From Xenophilus aerolatus (GTDB taxonomy: Bacteria > Pseudomonadota > Gammaproteobacteria > Burkholderiales > Burkholderiaceae_C), in the NCBI GenBank assembly GCA_030418545.1, contig QAIB01000013.1, positions 1 to 64,000 on the forward strand: 64,000 bases of DNA, read 5' to 3'. The translations under genes were made by a program, and so were the position numbers. Position 1 is the stretch's first letter; each line of letters begins with the position of its first letter. The notes beneath the pieces are model-generated. The model saw only the letters and a program-made list of their open reading frames with translations, was not told where the DNA came from and made no database searches. This document shows, one piece after another, positions 1 to 10,650 of this stretch.

Positions 1-191
1 AATGCCTGCAAAACCCTCACACACACGAAACAAGACCGTCGGAACGCTTGACACGCCGTCAGAGCTCTGCAGCCGCGATGCTTCGGCATACTGGATGCAT
101 CGCCGACGTTTCCACACAGCCTCGGCCGACGGCGGCCGGTCGCGCCCATGGCTCGAAGGTCGGCTCCCCCCGCTTCACAGACCTTCCCGCC

Positions 192-218
192 AAAAAGAAA
201 AAGCCCGCCAAGGCGGGC
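192..218 (-). terminator. Rho-independent terminator after acnA
   Basis: On the minus strand a perfect 7-bp stem (GCCCGCC / GGCGGGC, 2-base loop, 203-218) is followed by a T-rich tract (192-202). It lies 23 bases beyond the acnA stop and has the classic intrinsic terminator form. The remaining bases 1-191 hold no gene I can support. Confidence 0.85.
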
Positions 219-241
219 TCCTCATCGTACAGGCGGCACCC

Positions 242-3106
<2,865 letters not shown>

Positions 3107-3215
3107 GGGGGCACTCCTTGTGGTTCGTGGTTCTCCACAAAGATAGCAGGCTTCAGTGACCGGCGTGGTCGGCCAAGCCCCCGTCCATTCGGGGCGTGGC
3201 GGCTTGGCATTGCTC

Positions 3216-3272
3216 CTGATTTGATAGCTGCTCGCGCCCGCCCCGCGGGCGCTGCAGCCCCTTTTCCTTGTG
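3216..3272 (+). repeat. Dispersed Comamonadaceae-type repeat, copy A
   Basis: The core GATAGCTGCTCGCGC is followed by a GC palindrome (CCCGCCCCGCGGGCG) and then a C/T-rich CCCCTTTTCCTT end. The same layout occurs at 6954-7013, 22111-22180 (inverted), 25801-25880 (inverted) and 56827-56892. The copy fills the gap between acnA and the next gene. I recall such elements as common in Comamonadaceae intergenic DNA; the family has not been checked by search. Confidence 0.65.
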
Positions 3273-3274
3273 TC

Positions 3275-3694
3275 TCAGGCGAGCGCGGCGCGGGCGCGGC
3301 CGGCCCGCGTGGCGCGCAGGCCCATCCACTGCGCCTCGGCCAGCAGCACCACCGTGGCGGCCTGCGCGATGACCCAGGCCATGCCCAGCGGGGTGACGGG
3401 GAAGACGCCGCTCGCCAGCAGCGCGGCGCAGGCCGCGGCCCAGCCGAAGTTGCCGACCACGACCAGGCCGATCAGCGTGCGGGGCGGCGTCGCGCGCATC
3501 GCCATGGCGGCGGCCAGCGCGCCGTAGCCGAGCAGGAACACGCCCGTGCCCAGCAGCAGCCCGGCCGGCAGCCCGGTCAGGCGCGCCAGCGCATCGGTGA
3601 GGCCGACCTGCAGCGCGCCGGTGGCGGCGCAGGACGCAGCGTCGGCCCACATCACGCGGGACAGGAAACGAGGCGAAGCGAAGATCGAGGACAT
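3275..3694 (-). CDS. Small four-helix membrane protein, unknown function
   Basis: The predicted product of 139 residues is almost entirely hydrophobic, with four likely transmembrane segments (for example GLLLGTGVFLLGYGALAAAM and LIGLVVVGNFGWAAACAALL). The start at 3694 (MSSIFASPRF) is chosen over a longer in-frame reading because AAGGAG lies 7 bases upstream and the extension is not protein-like. It is transcribed divergently from the MmyB-type regulator gene, 139 bases away, which makes it a plausible target of that regulator. I do not recognise a specific function; the overall look is of a DoxX/integral-membrane small protein. The 3' end abuts repeat copy A. Confidence 0.7.
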   Translation of the reverse strand: MSSIFASPRFLSRVMWADAASCAATGALQVGLTDALARLTGLPAGLLLGTGVFLLGYGALAAAMAMRATPPRTLIGLVVVGNFGWAAACAALLASGVFPVTPLGMAWVIAQAATVVLLAEAQWMGLRATRAGRARAALA

Positions 3695-3833
3695 GGCTGG
3701 CTCCTTGCGTTGGGTGGCTCCGCCTCGGGCGACTCCCTCGGCGTTGGACGCAATGATTCCGCCCGGCCCATCCACGGTCGATGACCTCGCAGGTCATGGC
3801 CGCGCGGCGGCGGGCCGCGCCAGAATCCGCCGC

Positions 3834-4661
3834 ATGACGACCGCCCATGCCCACGCCGGCCGCCCCGGCGCCCGCGACCCCTTCGGCCTGCACCTGCGCC
3901 ACTGGCGCCAGCACCGCCGCATGAGCCAGCTCGACTTGGCGCAGGAAGCCGAGATCTCCACCCGCCACCTGAGCTATGTGGAAACCGGCCGCGCCGCCCC
4001 TAGCCGCGAGATGGTGCTGCGCCTGGCCGAGCGCCTGGCCGTGCCGCTGCGCGAACGCAATGCGCTGCTGGTGGCGGCCGGCTACGCGCCGATGTACCGG
4101 CAGCGCTCGCTGGACGACCCCTCGATGGCGGCGGCGCGCGAGGCCGTGCAGCTGGTGCTCAAGGGCCACGAGCCCTACCCGGCCCTCGCCGTCGACCGCC
4201 ATTGGCAGCTGGTGGCGCACAACGCGCTGGTGCCACTGCTGATGGCGGGCGCAGCGCCGCAGCTGCTCGAAGGCCCGATCAACGTGCTGCGCCTGAGCCT
4301 GCACCCCGAGGGCCTGGCGCCGCGCATCGCCAACCTGGCGCAGTGGCGTTCGCACCTGCTGGAGCGGCTGCAGCAGCAGGTCGCCGCCACGGGCGACGCG
4401 CAACTGCAGGCCCTGCACGACGAGCTGGCCGCCTACCCGGTGGCCGACCCCGGCACCGAGGCCGCGGCAGGCGGCGGCGAACTCTCGAGCGTGGTGGTGC
4501 CCTTCCGGCTGCGCACCGACGCCGGCCTGCTGAGCTTCATCAGCACCACCACCATCTTCGGCACGCCGGTCGACGTCACCTTGCAGGAACTGGCCGTGGA
4601 GTCCTTCTTTCCGGCGGATGCGCCGACGGCGCAGGCCCTGCGCTCGCTCGCTCCAAAGTGA
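3834..4661 (+). CDS. XRE-family regulator with MmyB-like ligand domain
   Basis: The 275-residue protein begins with a helix-turn-helix (about residues 20-75, with MSQLDLAQEAEISTRHLSY and the typical SYVETGRAAPSREMVLRLAE) and continues into the MmyB-like PAS-type ligand-binding domain (VDRHWQLVAHN through the C terminus). Regulators of this kind usually control an adjacent, divergently transcribed gene; here that is the small membrane protein at 3275-3694. The ATG at 3834 is used because the HTH begins shortly after it. The last 86 bases overlap the 3' end of the convergent fadE-like gene. Confidence 0.85.
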   Translation: MTTAHAHAGRPGARDPFGLHLRHWRQHRRMSQLDLAQEAEISTRHLSYVETGRAAPSREMVLRLAERLAVPLRERNALLVAAGYAPMYRQRSLDDPSMAAAREAVQLVLKGHEPYPALAVDRHWQLVAHNALVPLLMAGAAPQLLEGPINVLRLSLHPEGLAPRIANLAQWRSHLLERLQQQVAATGDAQLQALHDELAAYPVADPGTEAAAGGGELSSVVVPFRLRTDAGLLSFISTTTIFGTPVDVTLQELAVESFFPADAPTAQALRSLAPK

Positions 4662-6849
4662 AGCCGGCCGGCGCCTCGTTGGCCGGCTGCGACTGGCGGC
4701 GGCTGGCCGGGCCGGGCACGTCGTCGACCTGGATCACGCGGTCGGCCGCTTCCAGGTAGGCACGCGCCAGCGCCGGGTCGCGGGCCAAGCGGGCGGCCTC
4801 GTCCAGCGAACGGGTGCGGCGCAGGGCGCGGTTGAGCGTCGCCGTTTCCGGGCCCAGGCGCTGCGCCAATTCAAGCGCTTCCATCAGGTCGCGCAGGCCG
4901 CCGGCGGCGGGACGGGCCAGGTCGGGCACCAGGGCCGCGACCAGGGCCGGCTCGGTGCGCAGTTGCTCGGCCAGCTGCAGCAGCGGCACGTCGCGCATCG
5001 GCGCCAGGCGGCCGGTGCCGGCCATGACCAGAGCGCCCAGGGCGCGCCGGCCGGGCGTGGGCAGGTTGGCGTACAGCTCGCGCAGGATGCCCGCCGCCGC
5101 GTCGAGCTGCAGGCGGATGGCGGCACGGGCCACGGGCAGCATCGTGGGCGAGGCCTGGTCCATCACCTGGAAGCGCCACACGCAGGCGCTGGCCAGGTAC
5201 AGGTGGGCCAGCACGTCGCCCAGGCGCGCCGACAGCAGCTCCATGCGCTTGAGCTTGCCGCCCAGCAGCCCCATGGCCAGGTCGGCGGTGAAGGCGTACT
5301 TGGCGCTCATGCGCGCGATCAGGCGCGCCTCGCGCGCGAGCGCCTCGGGCGGGTTGCCGCGCACGCCGACGCCGAACAGGCCGGCGAAGAAGTTGCGCAG
5401 CACGTGTCGCCCGTGCGCCAGCAGCGCACGGCCCAGCGCTTCCTCGTCGCGGGCCTGCACGGCCGCCATCTCGGCCTGCACGTGCGGGTGGCAGCGCACG
5501 GCCCCCTGGCCGAACACGATCAGCGCCCGCGTCAGCAGGTTGGCGCCTTCCACGGTGATCGCGATGGGCGCCTGCCGGTAGGCGATGCCCAGCAGGTTCG
5601 ACGGCCCGGCGATGATGCCCTTGCCGCCCAGGATGTCCATGCCGTGGTTGACGGCGCGGCGGCCGGCCTCGGTGAGCTGCACCTTGAGGATGGCGCTGGC
5701 CACCGACGGCCGCTCGCCCGCATCGAGCGCGGCCGCCGTGTAGCGCCGCGCCGCATCGGTGGCGTAGAGCTCGGCCGCCATGCCGGCCACCAGACCGGCC
5801 ACCGCGTCGAAGCGGCCGATCGGCAGGCCGAACTGCTCGCGCACCTGCCCGTAGCCGTTGGCCACGAAGAGCGCGGTCTGCTGCATCGCCGAGCCCAGGG
5901 CCGGCAGCGAGATCGCGCGGCCCGCCGCCAGGCATTCCATCAGCATGCGCCAGCCCTGGCCCACCTGCGCCTCGCCGCCGATGACCCAGTCCATGGGCAC
6001 GAACACCTGCTCACCACGGATCGGGCCGTTCATGAAGGCCGAGTCCATCGGCCGGTGGCGCCGGCCGATCTCCATGCCGGCCTGCGGCACGGGGATCAGC
6101 GCGCAGGTGATGCCCAGGTCGCGCGCCCATTCGGCCTGCGACGGGTCGTGCGCATGGAAGGCCAGGCCCACCACGGTGGCGACCGGCGCGAGCGTGATGT
6201 AGCGCTTGTCGAAGTCGACCAGGAAGCCGCGCGTCATGCGGCCCTCGAACTCACGCTCCACCAGGACGCCGCGGTCCGGGATCGCCGCCGCATCGGAGCC
6301 CGCGTAGGGCGAGGTGAGCCCGAAGCACGGCAACTCGCGCCCGTCGGCCAGGCGCGGCAAATAGTGCTGCTGCTGGGCCTCGGTGCCGTAGCGCAGCAGC
6401 AGCTCGGCCGGGCCGAGCGAGTTGGGCACCATGACCGTCACCGCGGTGGCCACGTTGACGGTGGCGATGCGCGCCACCACCGTGGCATGCGCGTGGTGGC
6501 TGAAGCCCAGGCCGCCGAAGGCCTGCGGGATGATCATCCCGAAGAAGCGCTTCTCGCGCAGGAACTGCCAGACCTCGGCCGGCAGGTCCTGCGCCTCGTC
6601 GATGGCGTGGTCGTCGAGCATGCGGCACAGCTGCCGCACCTCGTGGTCGAGGAAGGACTGCTCCGCGGGCGTGAGCCGGTTGGGTCCCATGCGCACGAGC
6701 GCGTCGAAGTCGGGCCGCCCGGCGAAGAGCTGGCCTTCGAAGCCGACGGTGCCGGCCTCCAGCGCCGCGCGCTCGGTCTCGCCCAGGGGCGGCAGGGCCT
6801 TGGCGAAGGGCTTCATGGCGCGATGGCCGATCCGGGACGCGAGGGTCAT
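4576..6849 (-). CDS. fadE: FadE-type acyl-CoA dehydrogenase
   Basis: The 757-residue protein is a two-part acyl-CoA dehydrogenase of the FadE class: an N-terminal catalytic unit (FGLTSPYAGSDA, AFMNGPIRGEQVFVP, NHGMDILGGKGI) followed by the long FadE-specific C-terminal helical region. It would carry out the first, FAD-dependent step of fatty-acid beta-oxidation. It lacks the N-terminal membrane segment of the roughly 814-residue E. coli FadE. The ATG at 6849 is preceded by GGGAG; an in-frame ATG 36 bases further upstream is less well supported. The last 40 or so residues after VIQVDDVPG are low-complexity and are encoded across the 3' end of the convergent regulator gene, which suggests a lost stop codon. 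Confidence 0.9.
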   Translation of the reverse strand: MTLASRIGHRAMKPFAKALPPLGETERAALEAGTVGFEGQLFAGRPDFDALVRMGPNRLTPAEQSFLDHEVRQLCRMLDDHAIDEAQDLPAEVWQFLREKRFFGMIIPQAFGGLGFSHHAHATVVARIATVNVATAVTVMVPNSLGPAELLLRYGTEAQQQHYLPRLADGRELPCFGLTSPYAGSDAAAIPDRGVLVEREFEGRMTRGFLVDFDKRYITLAPVATVVGLAFHAHDPSQAEWARDLGITCALIPVPQAGMEIGRRHRPMDSAFMNGPIRGEQVFVPMDWVIGGEAQVGQGWRMLMECLAAGRAISLPALGSAMQQTALFVANGYGQVREQFGLPIGRFDAVAGLVAGMAAELYATDAARRYTAAALDAGERPSVASAILKVQLTEAGRRAVNHGMDILGGKGIIAGPSNLLGIAYRQAPIAITVEGANLLTRALIVFGQGAVRCHPHVQAEMAAVQARDEEALGRALLAHGRHVLRNFFAGLFGVGVRGNPPEALAREARLIARMSAKYAFTADLAMGLLGGKLKRMELLSARLGDVLAHLYLASACVWRFQVMDQASPTMLPVARAAIRLQLDAAAGILRELYANLPTPGRRALGALVMAGTGRLAPMRDVPLLQLAEQLRTEPALVAALVPDLARPAAGGLRDLMEALELAQRLGPETATLNRALRRTRSLDEAARLARDPALARAYLEAADRVIQVDDVPGPASRRQSQPANEAPAGFTLERASAGPAPSAHPPERRTPRPVPAR

Positions 6850-6953
6850 TCGAAATCTCCCGGGCGCGACGGCGCCCGATCGCATGTTCGGGTGTGCGCC
6901 GATTACGGGCGGACGGCCGACGCAGACAGCGGCTGTCGGAAAGAAGCGCCGTT

Positions 6954-7013
6954 TGCTACGAAATCGATAGCTGCTGGCGCAGGTCTGGCGGACACTGGAG
7001 GCATTTTTAGCCT
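6954..7013 (+). repeat. Dispersed repeat, copy B
   Basis: It reads GCTACGAAATCGATAGCTGC, then a GGCGCAGG...GGACACTGGAGGC arm and ATTTTTAGCC, the same order as copies A and D. It occupies the gap between the fadE-like gene and the small gene at 7052-7300. The sequence is more diverged than copies A and C but shares GATAGCTGCT and the T-rich end. Confidence 0.6.
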
Positions 7014-7051
7014 GGATCCGCCCAGGCCGCCGGGCGAGTGGCGCGAAGGCC

Positions 7052-7300
7052 TCAGACCGCCCGCGCCGCCTGACGGCCGGCGTCGGTCAGGTGCACGACC
7101 CAGCGATCGTCTTCGCGCACCACGCGCACCCAGCCGGGGCCGGCCACGCCGCCGACCGATGCGTCGCCCATCAGCGCCAGGTGCCGGAGCAGCACGCTCG
7201 CGCCCTGCCCCAGGCGCTTGCCCAGGCGCGGCAGCGACATGCCGTCCGGCCCGGGCGCTTCCGCCAGGGCCTGCAGGATCGCGGCGCTGAGCTCGTCCAT
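7052..7300 (-). CDS. Small winged-helix-like protein downstream of YdeP-like oxidoreductase
   Basis: The 82-residue product looks like a compact winged helix: helices MDELSAAILQALAEAP and GMSLPRLGKRLGQGASVLLRHL, followed by a beta-wing (GWVRVVREDDRWVVHLTDAG). It starts 20 bases after the stop of the molybdopterin oxidoreductase gene on the same strand, so the two are probably cotranscribed. Known function: none that I recognise. It could be a small DNA-binding or scaffold protein tied to that enzyme. No Shine-Dalgarno of note precedes the ATG, consistent with translational coupling. Confidence 0.7.
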   Translation of the reverse strand: MDELSAAILQALAEAPGPDGMSLPRLGKRLGQGASVLLRHLALMGDASVGGVAGPGWVRVVREDDRWVVHLTDAGRQAARAV

Positions 7301-7320
7301 CGCGACGGCGAGCGCGCCCT

Positions 7321-9729
7321 TCAGGCCGCGGCGGACTCGGCCGCCGGCGCTTGCTCAGCAGCGGACGCATGCGGCACCAGCACCACCGGAATGGCCTTCG
7401 AGGTCGGCGTGCCCGCCACGATCGCCGTGGCCGACAGCGGCACCAGCGGGTTGGTCTCCGGGTAGTAGGCCGCCAAATTGCCGCGCGGTATGTCGTAGGC
7501 CACCAGCTTGAACCCGTCGGCACGACGTTGCTGGCCGTCGTCCCACACGGTCTTCAGGTCCACCCAATCGCCGTCCCGCAGGCCCAGCGCGCGGATGTCC
7601 TCGGGGTGGATGAACACCACGCGGCGCTGGCCGAAGACGCCGCGGTAGCGGTCGTCCATGCCGTAGATGGTGGTGTTGTACTGGTCGTGCGAACGCGTGG
7701 TGAGCAGCGTGAAGACGAGCGTGTCGCGCACCCGCTGGCGCGCGCGGTGCGAGGGCGTGTCGCGCGGCACCGCGTGCGGCACGAAGGCCGCCTTGCCCGA
7801 GGCGGTGGCCCACACGCGCTCGCTGGCCGTGTTGCGCAGGCGAAAGCCGCCCGGCGCCGCCACGCGGGCGTTGAAGCCCGCGAAGTCGTCGAAGACTTTC
7901 TCGATCAGGTCGCGGATGCGCGCGTAGTCCTCCACCAGCCAGAGCCAGGGCGTGCGGCTGTTTCGCCGCCGGGCCGCCCCGAGGCGAAAGGCGCCCCCCT
8001 CGGGGGGCAGCGGACCGCACGAAACGGGGGAGCGTGGGGGCTCGTTGTCGCCGAGCGTTGCCGCTGCGAGCCGCGCGACGATCGCGGGCTCGCTCAGCAG
8101 GTGCTCCGACGCGGGCGGATTGATGCCGGCCGACAGGTGCACCATGCTCATCGAGTCCTCGACCGTCACGCCCTGCGGGCCGCCAGCCTGCATGTCGATC
8201 TCGGTGCGGCCCAGGCAGGGCAGGATCAGCGCCTCTCGGCCGTGCACGAGGTGGCTGCGGTTGAGCTTGGTGGCCACGTGCACCGTGAGCTCGCAGCGGC
8301 GCAGCGCGTCCCAGGTGGCGAAGGTGTCGGGCGTGGCGGCGGCGAAGTTGCCGCCCAGCGCGAAGAAGACCTTGCCGCCGCCCGACTGCATGAGTCGGAT
8401 CGCCTCCACCGTGTCGACGCCATGGTCGCGCGGCGGCGCGAAGCCGAAGACCTGCTGCAGCCGGTCCAGCAGCGCGGCCGGCGGCTTCTCCCAGATGCCC
8501 ATGGTGCGGTCGCCCTGCACGTTGCTGTGGCCGCGCACCGGGCAGGCGCCAGCGCCCGGGCGGCCCAGGTTGCCGCGCAGCATCAGCAGGTCGACCAGCA
8601 GCTGGATGGTCGCCACCGAATCGCGGTGCTGCGTGATGCCCATGCCCCAGCAGACGATGACGCTCTTCGCGCCGATGTAGACATCGCCCGCGGCGCGCAT
8701 CTGCGCCTCGGTCAGGCCCGACTCGGCTTCGAGCAGCGGCCACGCTTCGGCACGCAGGTCGGCGGCGAGCGCCTCGAAGCCCGTGGTGTGTTCGGCGATG
8801 AAGGCGTGGTCGAGCACGCCGCCGCGCGCGTCTTCCTGCTCGAGCACGTGCTTCATCACGCCCTTGATGGCCGCCAGGTCGCCTCCGATGCGCAGCTGGA
8901 AGTAGTGCGTGCTGATGGGCGTCGCGCCCAGCGTGGCCATCTCCAGCTTGTTCTGCGGGTCCTGGAAGCGCTCGAGCCCCCGCTCGCGCAGCGGATTGAA
9001 GCTCACGATGCGCGCGCCGCGCTTGTGGGCCGCACGCAGCTCGCCCAGCATGCGCGGATGGTTGGTGCCCGGGTTCTGGCCGAAGATGAAGATCGCGTCG
9101 GCGAGCTCGAAGTCCTGCAGCGTCACCGTGCCCTTGCCCACGCCGATCTGCGGCTTCATGGCCGAGCCGCTGGGCTCGTGGCACATGTTCGAGCAGTCGG
9201 GGAAATTGTTGGTGCCGTACTCGCGCACGAAGAGCTGGTAGAGAAACGCCGCCTCGTTGCTCGCCCGCCCCGAGGTGTAGAAGATCGCCTGGTTCGGGTC
9301 GGGCAGCGCGTTGAGGTGCCGCGCGACGAGCGCGAAGGCCTCGTCCCAGTCGATGGGCACGTAGCGGTCGGTGGCCGCGTCGTAGACCATGGGGTGCGTC
9401 AGGCGGCCCTGGTCCTCGAGCCAGAAGTCGCTCTGCTGCATCAGCTCGGCCACCGTGTGCCTGGCGAACAGCTCGGGGCCCGCGCGCCGGGCCGTGGCCT
9501 CGGCCGCCACCGCCTTGGCACCGTTCTCGCAGAACTCGAAGCTGGAGTGGTGGTTGCGGTCGGGCCAGGCACAGCCGGGGCAATCGAAGCCGCCGGGCTG
9601 GTTGGCCGAAAGCAATGTCTTCGCGCCCTTGACCGGGATGTCCTGCTTGAGCAGCGCGTTCGTCACGCTGCGCAGGGCGCCCCATCCGCCCGCAGGGCCG
9701 TTGTAGAACGCGATCTTCTGTTCGGACAT
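7321..9729 (-). CDS. FdhF/YdeP-family molybdopterin oxidoreductase
   Basis: The 802-residue protein belongs to the YdeP/FdhF-like branch of bis-MGD oxidoreductases (GGFDCPGCAWPD near the N terminus, FGQNPGTNHPRML, GHSNVQGDRTMG, and a C-terminal dinucleotide-binding domain with TRSHDQYNTTIYG). Members of this branch are cytoplasmic and mostly of unknown substrate. MSEQKIAFYN at 9729 is the expected N terminus. No in-frame TGA is present, so it is not a selenoprotein as read. About 34 residues between the middle and C-terminal domains (around PPRSPVSCGPLPPEGGAF) are encoded by an inserted palindromic repeat. A small winged-helix gene follows. Confidence 0.88.
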   Translation of the reverse strand: MSEQKIAFYNGPAGGWGALRSVTNALLKQDIPVKGAKTLLSANQPGGFDCPGCAWPDRNHHSSFEFCENGAKAVAAEATARRAGPELFARHTVAELMQQSDFWLEDQGRLTHPMVYDAATDRYVPIDWDEAFALVARHLNALPDPNQAIFYTSGRASNEAAFLYQLFVREYGTNNFPDCSNMCHEPSGSAMKPQIGVGKGTVTLQDFELADAIFIFGQNPGTNHPRMLGELRAAHKRGARIVSFNPLRERGLERFQDPQNKLEMATLGATPISTHYFQLRIGGDLAAIKGVMKHVLEQEDARGGVLDHAFIAEHTTGFEALAADLRAEAWPLLEAESGLTEAQMRAAGDVYIGAKSVIVCWGMGITQHRDSVATIQLLVDLLMLRGNLGRPGAGACPVRGHSNVQGDRTMGIWEKPPAALLDRLQQVFGFAPPRDHGVDTVEAIRLMQSGGGKVFFALGGNFAAATPDTFATWDALRRCELTVHVATKLNRSHLVHGREALILPCLGRTEIDMQAGGPQGVTVEDSMSMVHLSAGINPPASEHLLSEPAIVARLAAATLGDNEPPRSPVSCGPLPPEGGAFRLGAARRRNSRTPWLWLVEDYARIRDLIEKVFDDFAGFNARVAAPGGFRLRNTASERVWATASGKAAFVPHAVPRDTPSHRARQRVRDTLVFTLLTTRSHDQYNTTIYGMDDRYRGVFGQRRVVFIHPEDIRALGLRDGDWVDLKTVWDDGQQRRADGFKLVAYDIPRGNLAAYYPETNPLVPLSATAIVAGTPTSKAIPVVLVPHASAAEQAPAAESAAA
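7949..8046 (-). repeat. Palindromic repeat inserted in frame in FdhF-like gene
   Basis: This stretch contains a perfect hairpin (GCCCCC CTCG GGGGGC, 7993-8008) flanked by CGTTTCGTGCGGTCCGCTG-type and CGGGGCGGCCCGGCGGCGAA-type arms. I recall this arrangement as a common intergenic element in Variovorax-like genomes. Here it lies inside a coding sequence, keeps the frame open, and encodes a proline/glycine/arginine-rich segment not expected in the family. Confidence 0.6.
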
Positions 9730-9831
9730 CGGAGCAGTGTGGGCCGGCCGGCGCGCCACGGTCAAATGGATTCGACGCATCGCCCCATTCACGAAGGCAA
9801 TGAGGCGGCGCCGGCCGTGCGGCGCCGGCGC

Positions 9832-9921
9832 CTAGCGCCCGAGGTTGAACAGCCACAGGAAGAAGTGGCCGATCAGCACGAAGAACGCCCACAGCGCACG
9901 CAGCGCATCCCACAGACCCAT
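9832..9921 (-). CDS. Possible 29-residue single-pass membrane microprotein
   Basis: A short reading frame encodes MGLWDALRALWAFFVLIGHF followed by FLWLFNLGR: one amphipathic start and one strong transmembrane helix with a positively charged end. The hydrophobic composition is unlike the shadow reading frames around it. No clear Shine-Dalgarno is present, and there is no known family that I recognise. It lies between the FdhF-like gene (102 bases downstream) and divergent nikR. Confidence 0.35.
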   Translation of the reverse strand: MGLWDALRALWAFFVLIGHFFLWLFNLGR

Positions 9922-10037
9922 GGGTACAGCATAAGCGCGAGTCGTGGACCCGGGCAGTCGCGTGCTCGATCGCGGTCGTTCAAGTTTCAAGCCGGACCTC
10001 ACGTTGCCGCGTGCGGCAGCCATCGCACAATCGAGCC

Positions 10038-10535
10038 ATGCAACGCTTCACCATTTCGCTGGACGACGCACTCGCCGATCAATTCGACCGCCTGATCGCC
10101 GACAAGGGGTACGTGAACCGATCGGAGGCCGTTCGCGACCTCATCCGTTCGAGGTTGGGAAGCGATACCCTGGGGCAGGCCGACCCGGGCGCCGGTCGAG
10201 GAGGAAAGAAGGCGCCCCTGGAGACCTGGTGCGTGGCAAGCGTGAGCTACGTCTACGACCACCACGAACAGACGGTGACCTCGCGCGTGCTGGGCCTGCA
10301 GCACGACCACCACGACCTGGTCATCACCAGCCTGCACACGCACCTGGACCACGACCACTGCCTCGAAACCGTGGTTCTGCGAGGCCCCACCGCGGCAGTG
10401 CAGGCCTGTGCGCAGCAACTGGTCGCGCTGCGCGGCGTGCGCCACGGCAACATCCACCTCGTGCCGCTGGATGCGCACGGCCATCGACACACGCACGGCG
10501 GCGCGCCGCACACGCATTACAGGCCTCTGAACTAG
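10038..10535 (+). CDS. nikR: Nickel-responsive regulator NikR
   Basis: The 165-residue protein has the NikR layout: an N-terminal ribbon-helix-helix (MQRFTISLDDALADQFDRLI ... NRSEAVRDLIRSRL) and a C-terminal ACT-like nickel domain. The four high-affinity Ni ligands are conserved in spacing: His89, His100, His102 and Cys108. A His-rich tail (HGHRHTHGGAPHTHY) extends beyond the usual end and may add metal binding. NikR represses nickel uptake genes when Ni(II) is plentiful. A matching operator sits in the 115 bases between this gene and the TonB receptor gene. The start at 10038 gives the standard RHH N terminus. Confidence 0.95.
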   Translation: MQRFTISLDDALADQFDRLIADKGYVNRSEAVRDLIRSRLGSDTLGQADPGAGRGGKKAPLETWCVASVSYVYDHHEQTVTSRVLGLQHDHHDLVITSLHTHLDHDHCLETVVLRGPTAAVQACAQQLVALRGVRHGNIHLVPLDAHGHRHTHGGAPHTHYRPLN

Positions 10536-10608
10536 GGACCGGAAGGAGCGTCCCGACGGCCCACCTCGCCTCACCGGGGCCAAATGGCGTATCCCGCTTC
10601 ATCGAAAT

Positions 10609-10635
10609 GTATGAACAATTCACGAATATTCATAC
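10609..10635. promoter_or_regulatory. NikR operator upstream of TonB receptor
   Basis: GTATGAA and TTCATAC form a perfect inverted repeat (GTATGA 10609-10614, TCATAC 10630-10635) separated by 15 bases between the hexamers. The E. coli NikR box is GTATGA-N16-TCATAC, so the spacing here is one base shorter. The right half ends 15 bases before the ATG of the receptor gene, where a bound repressor would block expression. The adjacent nikR gene makes the assignment strong. Confidence 0.8.
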
Positions 10636-10650
10636 GCAGGCAACGAGAAG

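Noticed and set aside
7321-9729. FdhF-like enzyme as a selenoprotein, given selB and selC nearby
   Set aside because: No in-frame TGA occurs in the reading frame, and the YdeP branch does not use selenocysteine.
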